Assembly (NCBI RefSeq): GCF_019396355.1
Contig: NZ_JAHKRK010000003.1
Coordinates: forward strand, 1-64,000
From: Pseudonocardia nigra
Lineage (GTDB): Bacteria > Actinomycetota > Actinomycetes > Mycobacteriales > Pseudonocardiaceae
Direction of reading: 5' to 3'
DNA: 64,000 nucleotides
Shown: in pieces, positions 42,355 to 54,453 of the stretch
How positions within the stretch are numbered: the stretch's first letter is position 1
Layout of the letters: every line of letters begins with the position of its first letter
Notes under the pieces: model-generated
Told to the model about the DNA's origin: nothing
Databases searched by the model: none
The model's input: only the letters and a program-made list of their open reading frames with translations
Program-made: the position numbers and the translations under genes

Positions 42355-44370
42355 GTGCCCATCGCGACCGACCTGCCCGGTGTGGCGGAACTGCTGGAGG
42401 CGGCCGTCACCGCGGTCGGCGGGCAGCGCCGCGAGGGCCAGGACGCGATGGTGCAGGCCGTCCGCAAGGCCATCATCAGCGGCGAGCACGTGGCCGTGCA
42501 AGCCGGCACCGGCACCGGCAAGTCGCTGGCCTACCTGGTTCCCGCCATCCACCACGCGATCGCCAAGGACACCACGGTCGTCGTCTCCACGGCCACGATC
42601 GCGCTGCAGCGCCAGCTCGTCGACCGCGACCTCCCACGGGTGGCCAAGGCGCTCAAGCCGCTGCTCGGCCGCGCACCCACGTTCGCGATCCTCAAAGGCA
42701 GGCGCAACTACCTGTGCCTCAACAAGCTCCACGGCGGCAATGACACCGACCCCGCCGACGAGCTGTTCGACCCGTTCGCGATCTCGACGATGGGGCGGCA
42801 GATCAAGCGGCTGCACGAGTGGGCCGACACCACCGACACCGGCGATCGCGACGAGCTCGTGCCCGGTGTCCCCGACGCCACGTGGCGGCAGGTCTCGGTC
42901 ACCGCGCGGGAGTGCCTGGGCGTGGCGAAGTGCCCGGTAGGCGAGGAGTGCTTCGCGGAGCGGGCCCGCGCCGAGGCCGGCAAGGCCGACATCGTCGTCA
43001 CCAACCACGCCCTGCTCGCGATCGACGCCCTCGAAGGCCGCCCGGTGTTGCCCGAGCACGACGTCGTCGTGGTCGACGAGGCGCACGAGCTGGTCGACCG
43101 CGTCACCGGAGTGGCCACGGCGGAGCTGACCTCCGGCACGGTCGGCATCGCCGCGCGCCGGCTGGGCAAGCTCGTCGACCAGGCCGTCGCCGACCGGCTC
43201 GCCGAGGCGGGCGAGGGCCTCGCCCTCGTGCTGGAGGACCTCCCGCCCGGCCGGTGGGAGGCCCTGCCGCGGTCCGCGGCGGGAGTGCTGTCGGCCATCC
43301 GCGACGCCGCAGCCTCGTGCCGCACCTCCCTGGGCTCCGACCGCCGGGAGGACCCCGAGGCCGCGGCCGGCCGCAAGGTCGCGCAGGCAGCGCTCGACGA
43401 GGTGGCCGACACGGCCGTCCGACTCCTCGGCGCGTTCGACGAGCCCGATCCGGCCAAGCGGCACGACGTCGTCTGGCTCGCCGAGCAGGGCCCGGACGGC
43501 GCGCGGCACAAGGTGCTGCGCGCCGCCCCGCTGTGGGTGGGAGGGCTGCTGCGGGAACGGCTCTTCGGCCGGTCCACCGTAGTGCTCACCTCGGCCACCC
43601 TCGCCCTGGGCGGCAACTTCGACGCCCTGGCCCGGCAGTGGGGCCTCCCGCCTGCGGAGCGGGCCGCCGAGAGCACCGATCCCGTGCCCGACCCGGATGC
43701 GCCCAAGTGGTCGGGCCTCGACGTCGGCTCCCCGTTCGCCCATGCCCGCAGCGGCATCCTCTACGTCGCGAAGCGGCTGCCCCCGCCCGGCCGTGACGGG
43801 CTCCCGCCTGCGTACCTCGACGAGATCGCCGGGCTGGTCGAGGCGGCGGGCGGCCGCACGCTCGGGCTGTTCTCCTCGATGCGGGCGGCGAAGCAGGCCA
43901 CCGAGGCTCTGCGCGGCCGGCTCGACACTCCCCTGCTGTGCCAGGGCGAGGACTCCACGATGCAGCTGGTCAAGCAGTTCGCCGAGGACGAGGCCACGTC
44001 GCTGTTCGGCACGCTGTCGCTGTGGCAGGGCGTCGACGTGCCCGGCCCGTCGCTGTCGTGCGTGATCATCGACCGGATCCCGTTCCCCCGCCCGGACGAC
44101 CCGCTGGTCGCCGCGCGGCAGCGCGCCACCGACGCCCGCGGCGGCAACGGCTTCCTCACCGTCTCGGCCACCCACGCCGCCCTGCTGCTCGCCCAGGGCG
44201 CGGGTCGGCTCCTGCGCGGGATGGACGACCGCGGCGTCGTCGCGATCCTGGACCCGCGGCTGGCCACCGCCCGCTACGGCGGGTTCCTGCGCGCGAGCCT
44301 GCCGCCGTTCTGGGCCACCGACGACCGGGAGAAGGTGCACGGCGCCCTGCGCCGCCTCCGCGGAGCCTGA
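42355..44370 (+). CDS. dinG: DinG/XPD-family ATP-dependent helicase
   Basis: 671 aa superfamily 2 DNA helicase. Walker A VQAGTGTGKSLAYLVP, motif II VVVDEAHELVD, Fe-S cluster cysteines in GRRNYLCLNK and ECLGVAKCPVGEEC, motif III region VVLTSATLALGG and motif VI LLAQGAGRLLRGMDDRG. It resolves R-loops and damaged forks. Corresponds to M. tuberculosis Rv1329c at the edge of the same conserved block. Confidence 0.93.
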   Translation: MPIATDLPGVAELLEAAVTAVGGQRREGQDAMVQAVRKAIISGEHVAVQAGTGTGKSLAYLVPAIHHAIAKDTTVVVSTATIALQRQLVDRDLPRVAKALKPLLGRAPTFAILKGRRNYLCLNKLHGGNDTDPADELFDPFAISTMGRQIKRLHEWADTTDTGDRDELVPGVPDATWRQVSVTARECLGVAKCPVGEECFAERARAEAGKADIVVTNHALLAIDALEGRPVLPEHDVVVVDEAHELVDRVTGVATAELTSGTVGIAARRLGKLVDQAVADRLAEAGEGLALVLEDLPPGRWEALPRSAAGVLSAIRDAAASCRTSLGSDRREDPEAAAGRKVAQAALDEVADTAVRLLGAFDEPDPAKRHDVVWLAEQGPDGARHKVLRAAPLWVGGLLRERLFGRSTVVLTSATLALGGNFDALARQWGLPPAERAAESTDPVPDPDAPKWSGLDVGSPFAHARSGILYVAKRLPPPGRDGLPPAYLDEIAGLVEAAGGRTLGLFSSMRAAKQATEALRGRLDTPLLCQGEDSTMQLVKQFAEDEATSLFGTLSLWQGVDVPGPSLSCVIIDRIPFPRPDDPLVAARQRATDARGGNGFLTVSATHAALLLAQGAGRLLRGMDDRGVVAILDPRLATARYGGFLRASLPPFWATDDREKVHGALRRLRGA

Positions 44371-44398
44371 TCGATCCGGCGCCCGTGAGCCCGATCGA

Positions 44399-44464
44399 CG
44401 GTGCACACCCCGCCGCCACCGTGCACATGGTGGGACGTGTGCACGGCCACCCGCAGGTGTGCAC
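44399..44464. repeat. GTGCAC-rich intergenic hairpin cluster after dinG
   Basis: GTGCAC occurs four times (44401, 44421, 44439 and 44459), the last two inside direct repeats beginning CGTGTGCACGGCC/GGTGTGCACGGCC, and the palindromic hexamers let several stems form. It lies between convergent genes, so it probably ends both transcripts. Confidence 0.55.
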
Positions 44465-44476
44465 GGCCGGCGAAGG

Positions 44477-45166
44477 TCAGGGGGCGACGGCGATGCAGGT
44501 CATCGTGCCCGGCGCGACCTCGGTGAAGCCCGCGTCCTGCACACCCACGGCGGCGCCGCGCTCCACCGCCGCGCAGGCCTGCTCCCATCGGTCGACGCCT
44601 GCGGAGCGCACCGCGAAGCGCGGCACCTCGGTGAGCCCGAACGCGGCCGCGAACAGCATCGACGCGTGGCCGACCTGGGCCGCGGCCTTGCCGACGGTCA
44701 GCTCCAGTGCGGCGTTCACCCAGATCACCGGCGTTCCCGGCGGCGGGTCGCCCGGCTCGTCCGGCTCGAGGTCGGTGCCGCCGATCTGCAGCCGCGACAC
44801 CACCTTCGGCACTTCGTCCACCGGCCCGGGCAGCAGCGCCCTCGCCTCGGCCCCGTCGACCGCGCACGTCACGCCCGGCAGGTCCTGCACCGCGTCCCAA
44901 TGCGCGCCGCGAGCGCGGCGGGCGATCTTGCGGATCCGGGCGGCGACCCACGTCTGCACGGCCTCGTGCCACTCCCCGCCGGGTTGCGCCCTCGGATCGA
45001 GGCAGACGGCGAGCGCCGCGGCGGCGGCCGCCTCCAGCACCGGCGTGCGCGGTGCGGGCGGACGTTCCAGGCGGAGCACCACCGGCATGGCGCGCACGAC
45101 ACCGTCCGGCTCCGGCGGGATCACCACCCGCCGCCCGCCGTACCGGGCCGCAAGCGGCGCCAGCAC
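44477..45166 (-). CDS. Pth2-like peptidyl-tRNA hydrolase domain protein
   Basis: 229 aa from GTG 45166. Residues about 125-229 carry the Pth2 signature VIWVNAALELTVGKAAAQVGHASML (key part VGKAAAQVGHA) and end GTMTCIAVAP. The N-terminal half (LAPLAARYGGRRVVIPPEP ... WVAARIRKIARRAR) is an actinobacterial extension. Bacteria normally use Pth1, so the role here is open. The frame is open to a GTG at 45253 overlapping the serB stop, but that longer form would translate the 21-bp hairpin; GTG 45166 is preferred. Confidence 0.78.
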   Translation of the reverse strand: MLAPLAARYGGRRVVIPPEPDGVVRAMPVVLRLERPPAPRTPVLEAAAAAALAVCLDPRAQPGGEWHEAVQTWVAARIRKIARRARGAHWDAVQDLPGVTCAVDGAEARALLPGPVDEVPKVVSRLQIGGTDLEPDEPGDPPPGTPVIWVNAALELTVGKAAAQVGHASMLFAAAFGLTEVPRFAVRSAGVDRWEQACAAVERGAAVGVQDAGFTEVAPGTMTCIAVAP

Positions 45167-45178
45167 GCCCGCCCCTGC

Positions 45179-45231
45179 GTCAGGAAAGCCACGTTCCTGT
45201 CGCTGAACGTCAGGAACGTGGCTTTCCTGAC
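45179..45231. terminator. Perfect 21-bp hairpin between serB and the Pth2-like gene
   Basis: Arms 45179-45199 and 45211-45231 are exact reverse complements, with an 11-base loop. The arm core AGGAAAGCCACGTTCC resembles the AAAGCCACTTT arm at 25588. On this strand it comes just after the serB stop, as a terminator or mRNA stabiliser would. Confidence 0.8.
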
Positions 45232-45249
45232 ATTCGGAGGCGGGCTCGG

Positions 45250-48269
<3,020 letters not shown>

Positions 48270-48280
48270 TCTGCCTCCTG

Positions 48281-48316
48281 AACTGCTTGGCCGACTGGAA
48301 CCGCTTGGCCAACTGG
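48281..48316. repeat. Two tandem 18-base repeats upstream of ctaD
   Basis: AACTGCTTGGCCGACTGG is followed directly by AACCGCTTGGCCAACTGG (16 of 18 identical). Each has a TTGGCC(A/G)A centre that is palindromic or nearly so. They lie 12-47 bases before the ctaD start, in its leader or promoter, and could bind a dimeric regulator. Confidence 0.6.
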
Positions 48317-48435
48317 TTTTCCGGGCCGGTGGTGGAGCGCGGGCGTTCGAGCCCAGCGGGGATCGTAGCTCTACCCGACGTCGAAGGACCCCGGGGGTTC
48401 GCCACACTTGCCGTCCGTCGCCCGCGCCGGAGTGG

Positions 48436-48485
48436 CAGCAAGGTGGCGATGCTGTCACTGGACGGCAGCATGGCCACCTTTGCTG
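48436..48485. repeat. Dispersed hairpin, copy B (same family as 10690-10743)
   Basis: CAGCAAGGTGGC (48436-48447) pairs with GCCACCTTTGCTG (48473-48485, one bulge), and inner ATGCTG pairs with CAGCAT. It is placed between the divergent ctaD and UPF0014 permease genes, not at a convergent junction. Confidence 0.75.
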
Positions 48486-48520
48486 ACCTGCGCGGACGGG
48501 CCCGTGGCGAGCGCCTCCAC

Positions 48521-49309
48521 ATGATCGGCGGCAGGATCTTCGGCGTGGGTGGGGCGAATGTCGTCATCGGGCCGGCACTGGCCGTCGCCGCGGTGGTCGC
48601 CGTGGCGATCGCGGCGGCCGTCGGGCGGTGGGCCGGGCTCGGGACGGCCCGCGGCGCGTCGCTGGCCGCCGTCCGCGCCGTCGTGCAGCTCGGGGCGGTG
48701 TCGCTCCTGCTCGGCGCGATCATCGGTTCGATCCCGGCGAGCGCCGCCTTCGTCGCACTGATGGTCGGGGTCGCGGCCTGGACGTCCGCCCGCCGGGTCA
48801 CCGGGCAGCCGGTGACCCGGGAGCGCAGCGGCGCCTGGGTGCTCCTGCCGATCGCGCTGGCCCCGCTCCCCGTCGTGGGCGCGCTCGTGGCGGGCGGGGT
48901 GGTGCCCCCGCTCGGCGTCGCGATCATCCCGATGGCCGGGATCCTCATCGGCGGCACGATGACGGCGACGTCGCTGGCGGGCAGGCGGGCGCTGGACGAG
49001 CTCAGCTCGCGCCGCGGCGAGGTCGAGGCCGCGCTGTCGCTGGGCTTCCTCGATCGGGACGCCGCGATTGAGATCGCCCGTCCGACGGCGGCGCAGGCGC
49101 TCGTACCCCCGCTCGACCAGACCCGCACGGTCGGGCTCGTCACGCTCCCCGGCGCGTTCGTCGGGATGCTGCTGGGCGGCGCGACGCCCATCGAGGCGGG
49201 AGCGGTCCAGCTGCTCGTGCTGCTCCTGCTGCTCGCCGTGGAGACGGTCGCGGTCGCCGTCACCGTGGAGCTGGTGTGCCGGGGCCGGATCCGACGGCCG
49301 GCCGAGTAG
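48521..49309 (+). CDS. UPF0014 / FetB-like ABC permease
   Basis: 262 aa with about seven predicted helices. [46 protein letters not shown] and [24 protein letters not shown] are family hallmarks of FetB/YbbM, part of an iron or metal exporter with an ATPase FetA. No ATPase gene is adjacent. ATG 48521; an in-frame GTG at 48545 is possible. Confidence 0.85.
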   Translation: MIGGRIFGVGGANVVIGPALAVAAVVAVAIAAAVGRWAGLGTARGASLAAVRAVVQLGAVSLLLGAIIGSIPASAAFVALMVGVAAWTSARRVTGQPVTRERSGAWVLLPIALAPLPVVGALVAGGVVPPLGVAIIPMAGILIGGTMTATSLAGRRALDELSSRRGEVEAALSLGFLDRDAAIEIARPTAAQALVPPLDQTRTVGLVTLPGAFVGMLLGGATPIEAGAVQLLVLLLLLAVETVAVAVTVELVCRGRIRRPAE

Positions 49310-49327
49310 CCACCGCCGTGGCGGGGA

Positions 49328-50137
49328 TCACCGCAGCGGCGTGAACAGCTCCTCGAACAGCTCCGGCGTGGCGGCCGGGCTCGGTACCGGGTCGACGATG
49401 TAGAACTCCACGCCCATGCCCATCGCGAACATCGGGCCGGGCATCGCGAGCAGGAAGTGGTCGGGCCCCATCTGGCTGGCGTGCGCCCGCATCGACGCCT
49501 TCTTCTGCTCGACGAAGTCGACGGCGTCGACGCGGTGGGTGATCTCGGACTCCGGCTTGCCGAACGCGGGCGCCTCGGCCGCGGGCGGGGTCCACCCCTC
49601 GGGCAGCTGGCCCGACTCGGCCAGCCCACGGACGCCGCGGATCATCCAGTCGCGGTTGATCGTGCCCTGCGCCACCACGGGCACGGCCGACAGCTCGGCG
49701 GCGCGGCGGCCCACGCGGTGCACCTGGATGTGGTCGGGGTGCCCGTACCCGCCGTTGTCGTCGTAGATCGTGAGGACGTCCGGCTCCTCCTCGTCGAGGA
49801 TCACCGCGAGCCGGCGCGCGGCGTGCTCGATGTCGCCCTGCCAGAAGCAGTAGGGCGCGTCGTTGGTGGGCTCGCCCATCATCCCGGAGTCGGTGTAGCC
49901 GAGGAACTCCACGCGCTTGGCGCCGATGGCGGCGGCCGACGCGTAGCACTCGGCGCTGCGCCGCATCGCGAGCGGCTCGCCCGGCGCGAGGACCCCCGGC
50001 ACAGGCTCACCCAGCTCGCCGCGGGTGGCGAAGACGAGCACGACCCGGTGCCCGGCCGCCGCGGCGCGCGCGAGTGTGCCCGCGCTGCCGATCGACTCGT
50101 CGTCGGGATGCGCGTGGAAGGAGACGATGGTGCCCAC
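49328..50137 (-). CDS. PIG-L family deacetylase
   Basis: 269 aa cytoplasmic LmbE-like hydrolase: FHAHPDDESIGSAGTLARAA with metal ligands H, D and D, and GGYGHPDHIQVHRVG with the third His. Relatives include mycothiol enzymes MshB and Mca, but sequence features do not settle which activity this is. GTG 50137 follows TACCCT by 7 bases. Convergent with the UPF0014 gene. Confidence 0.85.
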   Translation of the reverse strand: MGTIVSFHAHPDDESIGSAGTLARAAAAGHRVVLVFATRGELGEPVPGVLAPGEPLAMRRSAECYASAAAIGAKRVEFLGYTDSGMMGEPTNDAPYCFWQGDIEHAARRLAVILDEEEPDVLTIYDDNGGYGHPDHIQVHRVGRRAAELSAVPVVAQGTINRDWMIRGVRGLAESGQLPEGWTPPAAEAPAFGKPESEITHRVDAVDFVEQKKASMRAHASQMGPDHFLLAMPGPMFAMGMGVEFYIVDPVPSPAATPELFEELFTPLR

Positions 50138-50144
50138 GGGGGCG

Positions 50145-50150
50145 AGGGTA
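50145..50150 (-). promoter_or_regulatory. -10 hexamer, leaderless pattern
   Basis: TACCCT on the minus strand, 7 bases before GTG 50137. Confidence 0.4.
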
Positions 50151-50320
50151 TCGGCGGCAAGCCCGGAACGGCGTCGGGCGCCGGGTGGGTAGGTCGCACG
50201 GGCCCCTGATCGCAAGACACGGAGGGCTCGCGGGCACCAGCGAGCCCCGCCTCCGGCGGATCTTGTGAGAGCGACGCGCCGCATGACAGCCTCACACCGA
50301 CCGCGAGGGAGGCGATCCGC

Positions 50321-51287
50321 ATGACCACGCTCGTCCTGCTCCCGCCGCAGGCCGAGGCCACCGCCGGATGGCCGCAGCGGCTGGAGACGGAGGTGCCGGG
50401 GCTGCGCGTGCTCCGCCCGGAGTCGGCGGAGGACGCCGCCGACGCGCTGCGCACGGCGGACGCCGCGTTCGGCCCGCTGCCGCCCGAACTGCTCGAGCAC
50501 GCCGGGCCGCTGCGCTGGCTGCAGGCCCCGCAGGCCGGACCGCCCGCGGACTTCTACCACCCCGCGCTGGTCGAGCACCCCGTCCAGGTCACGAACATGC
50601 GCGACACCTACACCGACCACGTCGCCACGCACGCGGTGGCGCTAGTGCTCGCGATGGCGCGCGGGCTCCCCCGCTACGTGCGCGACCAGGAACGCGCGCG
50701 GTGGGCGCCGGACCGGGAGCCGGAGGCGGTGCTGCCGATGGCGGAGGCCACCGCGCTGGTCGTCGGGGCCGGGGCCGTCGGGGCCGAGGTGGGCCGGATG
50801 CTGGCCGCGTTCGGCACCCGGGTGGTCGGCGTCGACGCCCGGCGGACCGACCTGCCCCCCGGGTTCGCCGAGATCCACCCCGCCGATGCGCTGGACGAGC
50901 AGCTTCCCGGCGCCGACGTCGTGGTGGTCACCGTCCCGCAGACCCCGCAGACCGAGGGCCTGTTCGACGCCGCCCGGCTGGGCAGGTGCGCGCCGTCGGC
51001 GTTCTTCGTCAACGTCGGCCGCGGCGCCACCGTCGACCTCGACGCGCTCGTGACGACGCTGGAGGCGGGCGGGCTCGCCGGCGCGGCGCTCGACGTGTTC
51101 GAGACCGAGCCGCTGCCCGCCGACCACCCGCTGTGGGCACGCCGGGACGTGCTGATCACCCCGCACGTCGCGGCCGTCGGGCCACACGCCGACGAGCGTC
51201 GCTTCGCGGTCCTGCTCGAGAACGCCCGCCGCTTCGTCGACGGCCGGGAGCTGATCAACGTCGTGGAACAAGGCGCACTGGTTCTGA
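50321..51287 (+). CDS. D-2-hydroxyacid dehydrogenase with a 3' frame break
   Basis: About 321 aa expected. NAD fold ALVVGAGAVGAEVGRMLAAFG, catalytic segments FFVNVGRGATVDLDALV (Arg), ALDVFETEPLPADHPLW (Glu) and LITPHVAAVGPHA (His). After GRELINVV the frame fails to stop and runs, with meaningless sequence, to 52615 across the convergent MoxR-VWA gene. Removing one A from GGAACAAGG (51265-51273) gives INVVDKAHWF followed by TGA at 51285-51287, a normal family C-terminus. The insertion is either a real mutation or a sequence error. Substrate unknown; a paralogue is at 57081. Confidence 0.82.
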
Positions 51288-51288
51288 C

Positions 51289-53127
51289 TCAGGTCAGGAC
51301 CCTGGTCAGCGCCGGGCCCACCTCGGCGAGCCGCCGCACCGTCTGCGCCGATCCGCCGCCGCGGGCGGCCAGTGCGGCCGCCGCCGTCTCCGCCTCCGTC
51401 CCGCCCAGCGGCACGAGGACGTGCAGCCGGTCGATCCCGCCCAGCGCGGCGGCCGGGTCATCGCCCGTGGTGTGCAGGCAGTCCGACAGCAGCACCACCA
51501 GCCGCTCGTCGGCGACCGCGCCCGCGAGCTGCCGGGACGCCTCCCGCAGCCCGGCGGCCAAGTCGGTGACGCCGTGCCCGCGGAGGGCGACGAGCTCGGA
51601 GAGCAGCTCCTCCGGCGGCCGGCGCACCCCCTGGGCCTGGAGCACCCGCACGCCCGTCCCGAAGGCGAGGACGGCCGGTTCGGTCTTCCCCTCCCCCGCC
51701 AGCACGACGCCGGCCGCCGCCACGGCGGCGAGAGCGACGGCGTGGCCCTGCATCGAGCCCGAGATGTCGACGACGAGGCAGACCGCCTGGCGGTGCGCCG
51801 TCCAGGTGCGCGTGACGATGTCGGCTGCCGCGGGCCGGCGCGACGGCGTCGGCGTCCACCCGTCGAGGGTGCGGTCCAGGTCGAGGTCGCCGTCCAGGCT
51901 GCGGGACGGCCCGAGGCGACGCGCGCCCCGGGCGCGGGCCGGCCCGACGTGCCCGAGCCGCAGGAACACCCGCCCGGCCAGCCGCCGCGCGGCAGCGCGC
52001 AGCCCGGCGTCGGTGGCGACGGCCATGTCGGCGAGCAGCGCGGCCGCGCCCTCCTGGTCGCGGCCGAGCACCGCGTCGAACGCGGCGGCGTCCAACTCGC
52101 CGAGCTCCGGGGAGACCTCGTCGAACGCCTCGTGCCGGGCGGCGAGCTCGCGCCTGCCGACGGTGCGGCCCGCCTGCTCGCGCCCGGGGCGCGACCGGGG
52201 CTGGAAGCCTGCCGCGGGGTCCGGCAGGCCGTCAGCTTTTCCCGGGCCGTCCGCGGGGTCCTCGGTCGCCTCCGGGTCGGCGGGGTCCGGATCGGCGGGC
52301 CACAGCTCGTCGAGGAGCTCGTCGATCACCGACTCCGGCGTGCGGTCCACGCCGTCGGCGATCCGGATGCGGCCGGACAGGGCGGCGTACGCGGCGTCGC
52401 GGCCCGTCCCCCGGTCCGGCACCGGCTGCGCCCGCAGCTCGGCGAGCCCCGTGAGCAGCAGCGCGAGGTCGATGGCGCCGCGCACCGACGACCCCATCCG
52501 GACGTCCCGGTGGTCCCGCGTGGCCCGGGTGAGCGCCACCGACAGCTCCACCACCTGCCCGTTCAAGCCGGTGACCGAGGTGGTGATGGCGCGTTCCGCC
52601 GAGGCGTCCTGGTAGCCCAGCACCACCCGGCACATCCGGTCGGCGATCGCCTGGCTGACCCGCGCGGTGCCCACGGCGTCGAACGGGTTCATCGCCGCGA
52701 TCAACCGGAACTCCCGCCCGGCCTGCACCGTGCCCAGCCGCGGGACCGCGATCTCGCCCTCGGTGAGCACGGTGATGAGGACGTTGAGCGTTTCCTCGGG
52801 GACGCGGTTGAGCTCCTCGAGGTAGAGGAGCCCGCCCTCGCGCATGGCGGTGAGCAGCGGGCCGTCCACGAAGGACGCCGGGTGGTAGCCCTCGGCGAGC
52901 ACCTGCGCCGGGTCGAACTGGCCGACGAGCCGCGCGGGCGTCAGCTCGGCGTTGCCCTCGACGAACACCACGGTGCGGCCGGCGTCGCGGGCGATCGAGC
53001 GCAGCAGCGTCGACTTGCCGGTGCCGGGCGGGCCCTCGAGCACGATGTGCCTGCCGGTCGCGAGCGCGACCGTGAGCACCTCGCGCTCGCGCCGCAGCCC
53101 GACGACCGGGGTGGGGACAGTGGTCAC
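51289..53127 (-). CDS. MoxR-type AAA ATPase fused to a VWA domain
   Basis: 612 aa. AAA part (about 8-280): Walker A LEGPPGTGKSTLL, Walker B LLYLEELNRVPEE, sensor 1 LIAAMNPFDAVGT. An acidic Pro/Asp-rich linker (about 288-330) leads to a helical region, then a VWA domain (about 440-612) with MIDAS motif VVDISGSMQGHAVAL and LVVLLSDCLHTTGDD. MoxR and VWA proteins are usually separate partners that insert metals or assemble dehydrogenases; here they are one chain, similar to BchD/BchI-type and RavA-ViaA logic. GTG 53127 follows AGGAG. It lies 64 bases downstream of an alcohol dehydrogenase gene on the same strand, suggesting a maturation role (inference). Confidence 0.85.
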   Translation of the reverse strand: MTTVPTPVVGLRREREVLTVALATGRHIVLEGPPGTGKSTLLRSIARDAGRTVVFVEGNAELTPARLVGQFDPAQVLAEGYHPASFVDGPLLTAMREGGLLYLEELNRVPEETLNVLITVLTEGEIAVPRLGTVQAGREFRLIAAMNPFDAVGTARVSQAIADRMCRVVLGYQDASAERAITTSVTGLNGQVVELSVALTRATRDHRDVRMGSSVRGAIDLALLLTGLAELRAQPVPDRGTGRDAAYAALSGRIRIADGVDRTPESVIDELLDELWPADPDPADPEATEDPADGPGKADGLPDPAAGFQPRSRPGREQAGRTVGRRELAARHEAFDEVSPELGELDAAAFDAVLGRDQEGAAALLADMAVATDAGLRAAARRLAGRVFLRLGHVGPARARGARRLGPSRSLDGDLDLDRTLDGWTPTPSRRPAAADIVTRTWTAHRQAVCLVVDISGSMQGHAVALAAVAAAGVVLAGEGKTEPAVLAFGTGVRVLQAQGVRRPPEELLSELVALRGHGVTDLAAGLREASRQLAGAVADERLVVLLSDCLHTTGDDPAAALGGIDRLHVLVPLGGTEAETAAAALAARGGGSAQTVRRLAEVGPALTRVLT

Positions 53128-53191
53128 GGCGGCTCCTGACGACAGCGGTCGGCGGGGTGGACCGGTCCGGTCCACCCCGCCCCCAGTGTGC

Positions 53192-54316
53192 TCAGCTGTA
53201 GACGATGACGCCGCGGATGTTCTTGCCGTCGTGCATGTCCCGGTAGCCCTGCTGGACCCCGTCGAGCGTGTAGGTCTTGGTGACCAGCTCGTCGAGCTTC
53301 AGCACGCCGTCGCGGTAGAGCTGCAGCTGGCGCAGGATGTCCCAGTTCGGGTTCGACATGCCGAACATCGCACCCTGCAGGCGCTTCTGGAAGAGCGTGA
53401 GCTCGGAGATCGCGATCGGCAGACCGACCTCCTGGATGTTGCCCAGGCCGGTGACGACGCACGTGCCGGCCTTGCGGATCGCGGAGAACGCCTGCGCGAC
53501 GTGCTCGGGCTTGGTGACGCCCACCGTGACGATCGCGGAGTCGGCGCCCTGCCCGTTGGTGAACTGCCGCGCGAGCTCGGCAGCCTCCTCCATCGACTCG
53601 ACCGCGTGCGTGGCGCCGAGCTCCTGCGCCTTCTCGCGCTTGAAGGCGACCGGGTCGACCGCGATGACGTTGGACGCCCCGGCGTGCGCCGCACCCTGTA
53701 CGGCGTTGATGCCGATGCCGCCGATGCCCATGACGATCACGGTGTGGCCGGGCTGGACCTCGGCGGAGTTGACCGCGGAGCCCCACCCCGTGCCGACGCC
53801 GCAGCCGACGAGGCAGGCCTTGTCCAGCGGGATGTCGTCGGGCACCTTGACGGCCGAGTCGGCGGAGACCGTGGTCGTCTCCAGGAACGTCGAGATGCCG
53901 CACATCTGGCCCACCGGCGCGCCGCCGTCGGACAGGTGCAGCCGGTAGTCGGTGGGGTCGCCCCAGCGGGAGCCCGCCAGCAACCCCGCCCCGAGGTCGC
54001 AGAGGTTCTGCATACCGGACGCGCACCAGCGGCAGTGCCCACAGGCCGGCAGGAACGAGAAGACGACGTGGTCGCCCTCCTTCAGCCCCTTCCTGTTGTA
54101 CCCGGCCTTCGTGACGATGCCCGCGCCCTCGTGGCCGCCGGCGAACGGGTACACGCCGACCGGGATGTCGCCGGTCGCCACGTGGTCGTCGGAGTGGCAC
54201 ATCCCCGACGCCACCATCTTGACCTGGATCTCGCCCTCGCGCGGGTCGTCGACCTCGAGGTCGACCACCTCGTACTTGCCCGGTGCCTGCCGGACGATCG
54301 CTCCGCGGGTCTGCAT
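53192..54316 (-). CDS. NDMA-dependent (Zn, MDR) alcohol dehydrogenase
   Basis: 374 aa. Zn sites GMCHSDDHV, GGHEGAGIV and the structural cluster PACGHCRWCASGMQNLC; NAD fold VIVMGIGGIGINAVQGAA; C-terminus NIRGVIVYS. Together with FLETTTVSADSAVKVPDDIPL it matches the NDMA/mycofactocin-linked actinobacterial dehydrogenases, whose NAD stays tightly bound. That assignment is by recalled family pattern. ATG 54316 follows GGGAG. Divergent from the CoA ligase gene. Confidence 0.88.
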   Translation of the reverse strand: MQTRGAIVRQAPGKYEVVDLEVDDPREGEIQVKMVASGMCHSDDHVATGDIPVGVYPFAGGHEGAGIVTKAGYNRKGLKEGDHVVFSFLPACGHCRWCASGMQNLCDLGAGLLAGSRWGDPTDYRLHLSDGGAPVGQMCGISTFLETTTVSADSAVKVPDDIPLDKACLVGCGVGTGWGSAVNSAEVQPGHTVIVMGIGGIGINAVQGAAHAGASNVIAVDPVAFKREKAQELGATHAVESMEEAAELARQFTNGQGADSAIVTVGVTKPEHVAQAFSAIRKAGTCVVTGLGNIQEVGLPIAISELTLFQKRLQGAMFGMSNPNWDILRQLQLYRDGVLKLDELVTKTYTLDGVQQGYRDMHDGKNIRGVIVYS

Positions 54317-54394
54317 GCTGTTCTCCCTTGAACATTGGCTGCGGTCGTTCATAGCAGTGTGCGCATGGAAGGGAAAGCCACCTTCTACGAAATG

Positions 54395-54422
54395 TTGACG
54401 GAGCGTGAGTAACCAGTAGAGT
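54395..54422 (+). promoter_or_regulatory. Sigma-70-type promoter of the CoA ligase gene
   Basis: TTGACG (54395-54400) and TAGAGT (54417-54422) are separated by 16 bases, close to the housekeeping consensus, about 31 bases before the ATG at 54454. Confidence 0.6.
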
Positions 54423-54453
54423 TCGCCCCACCGACTTGGACCGGAGCAGCTCC

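Noticed and set aside
44477-44972. Separate 232-aa minus-strand gene beneath the Pth2-like gene
   Set aside because: Out-of-frame, Arg/Gly-rich shadow with no motif.
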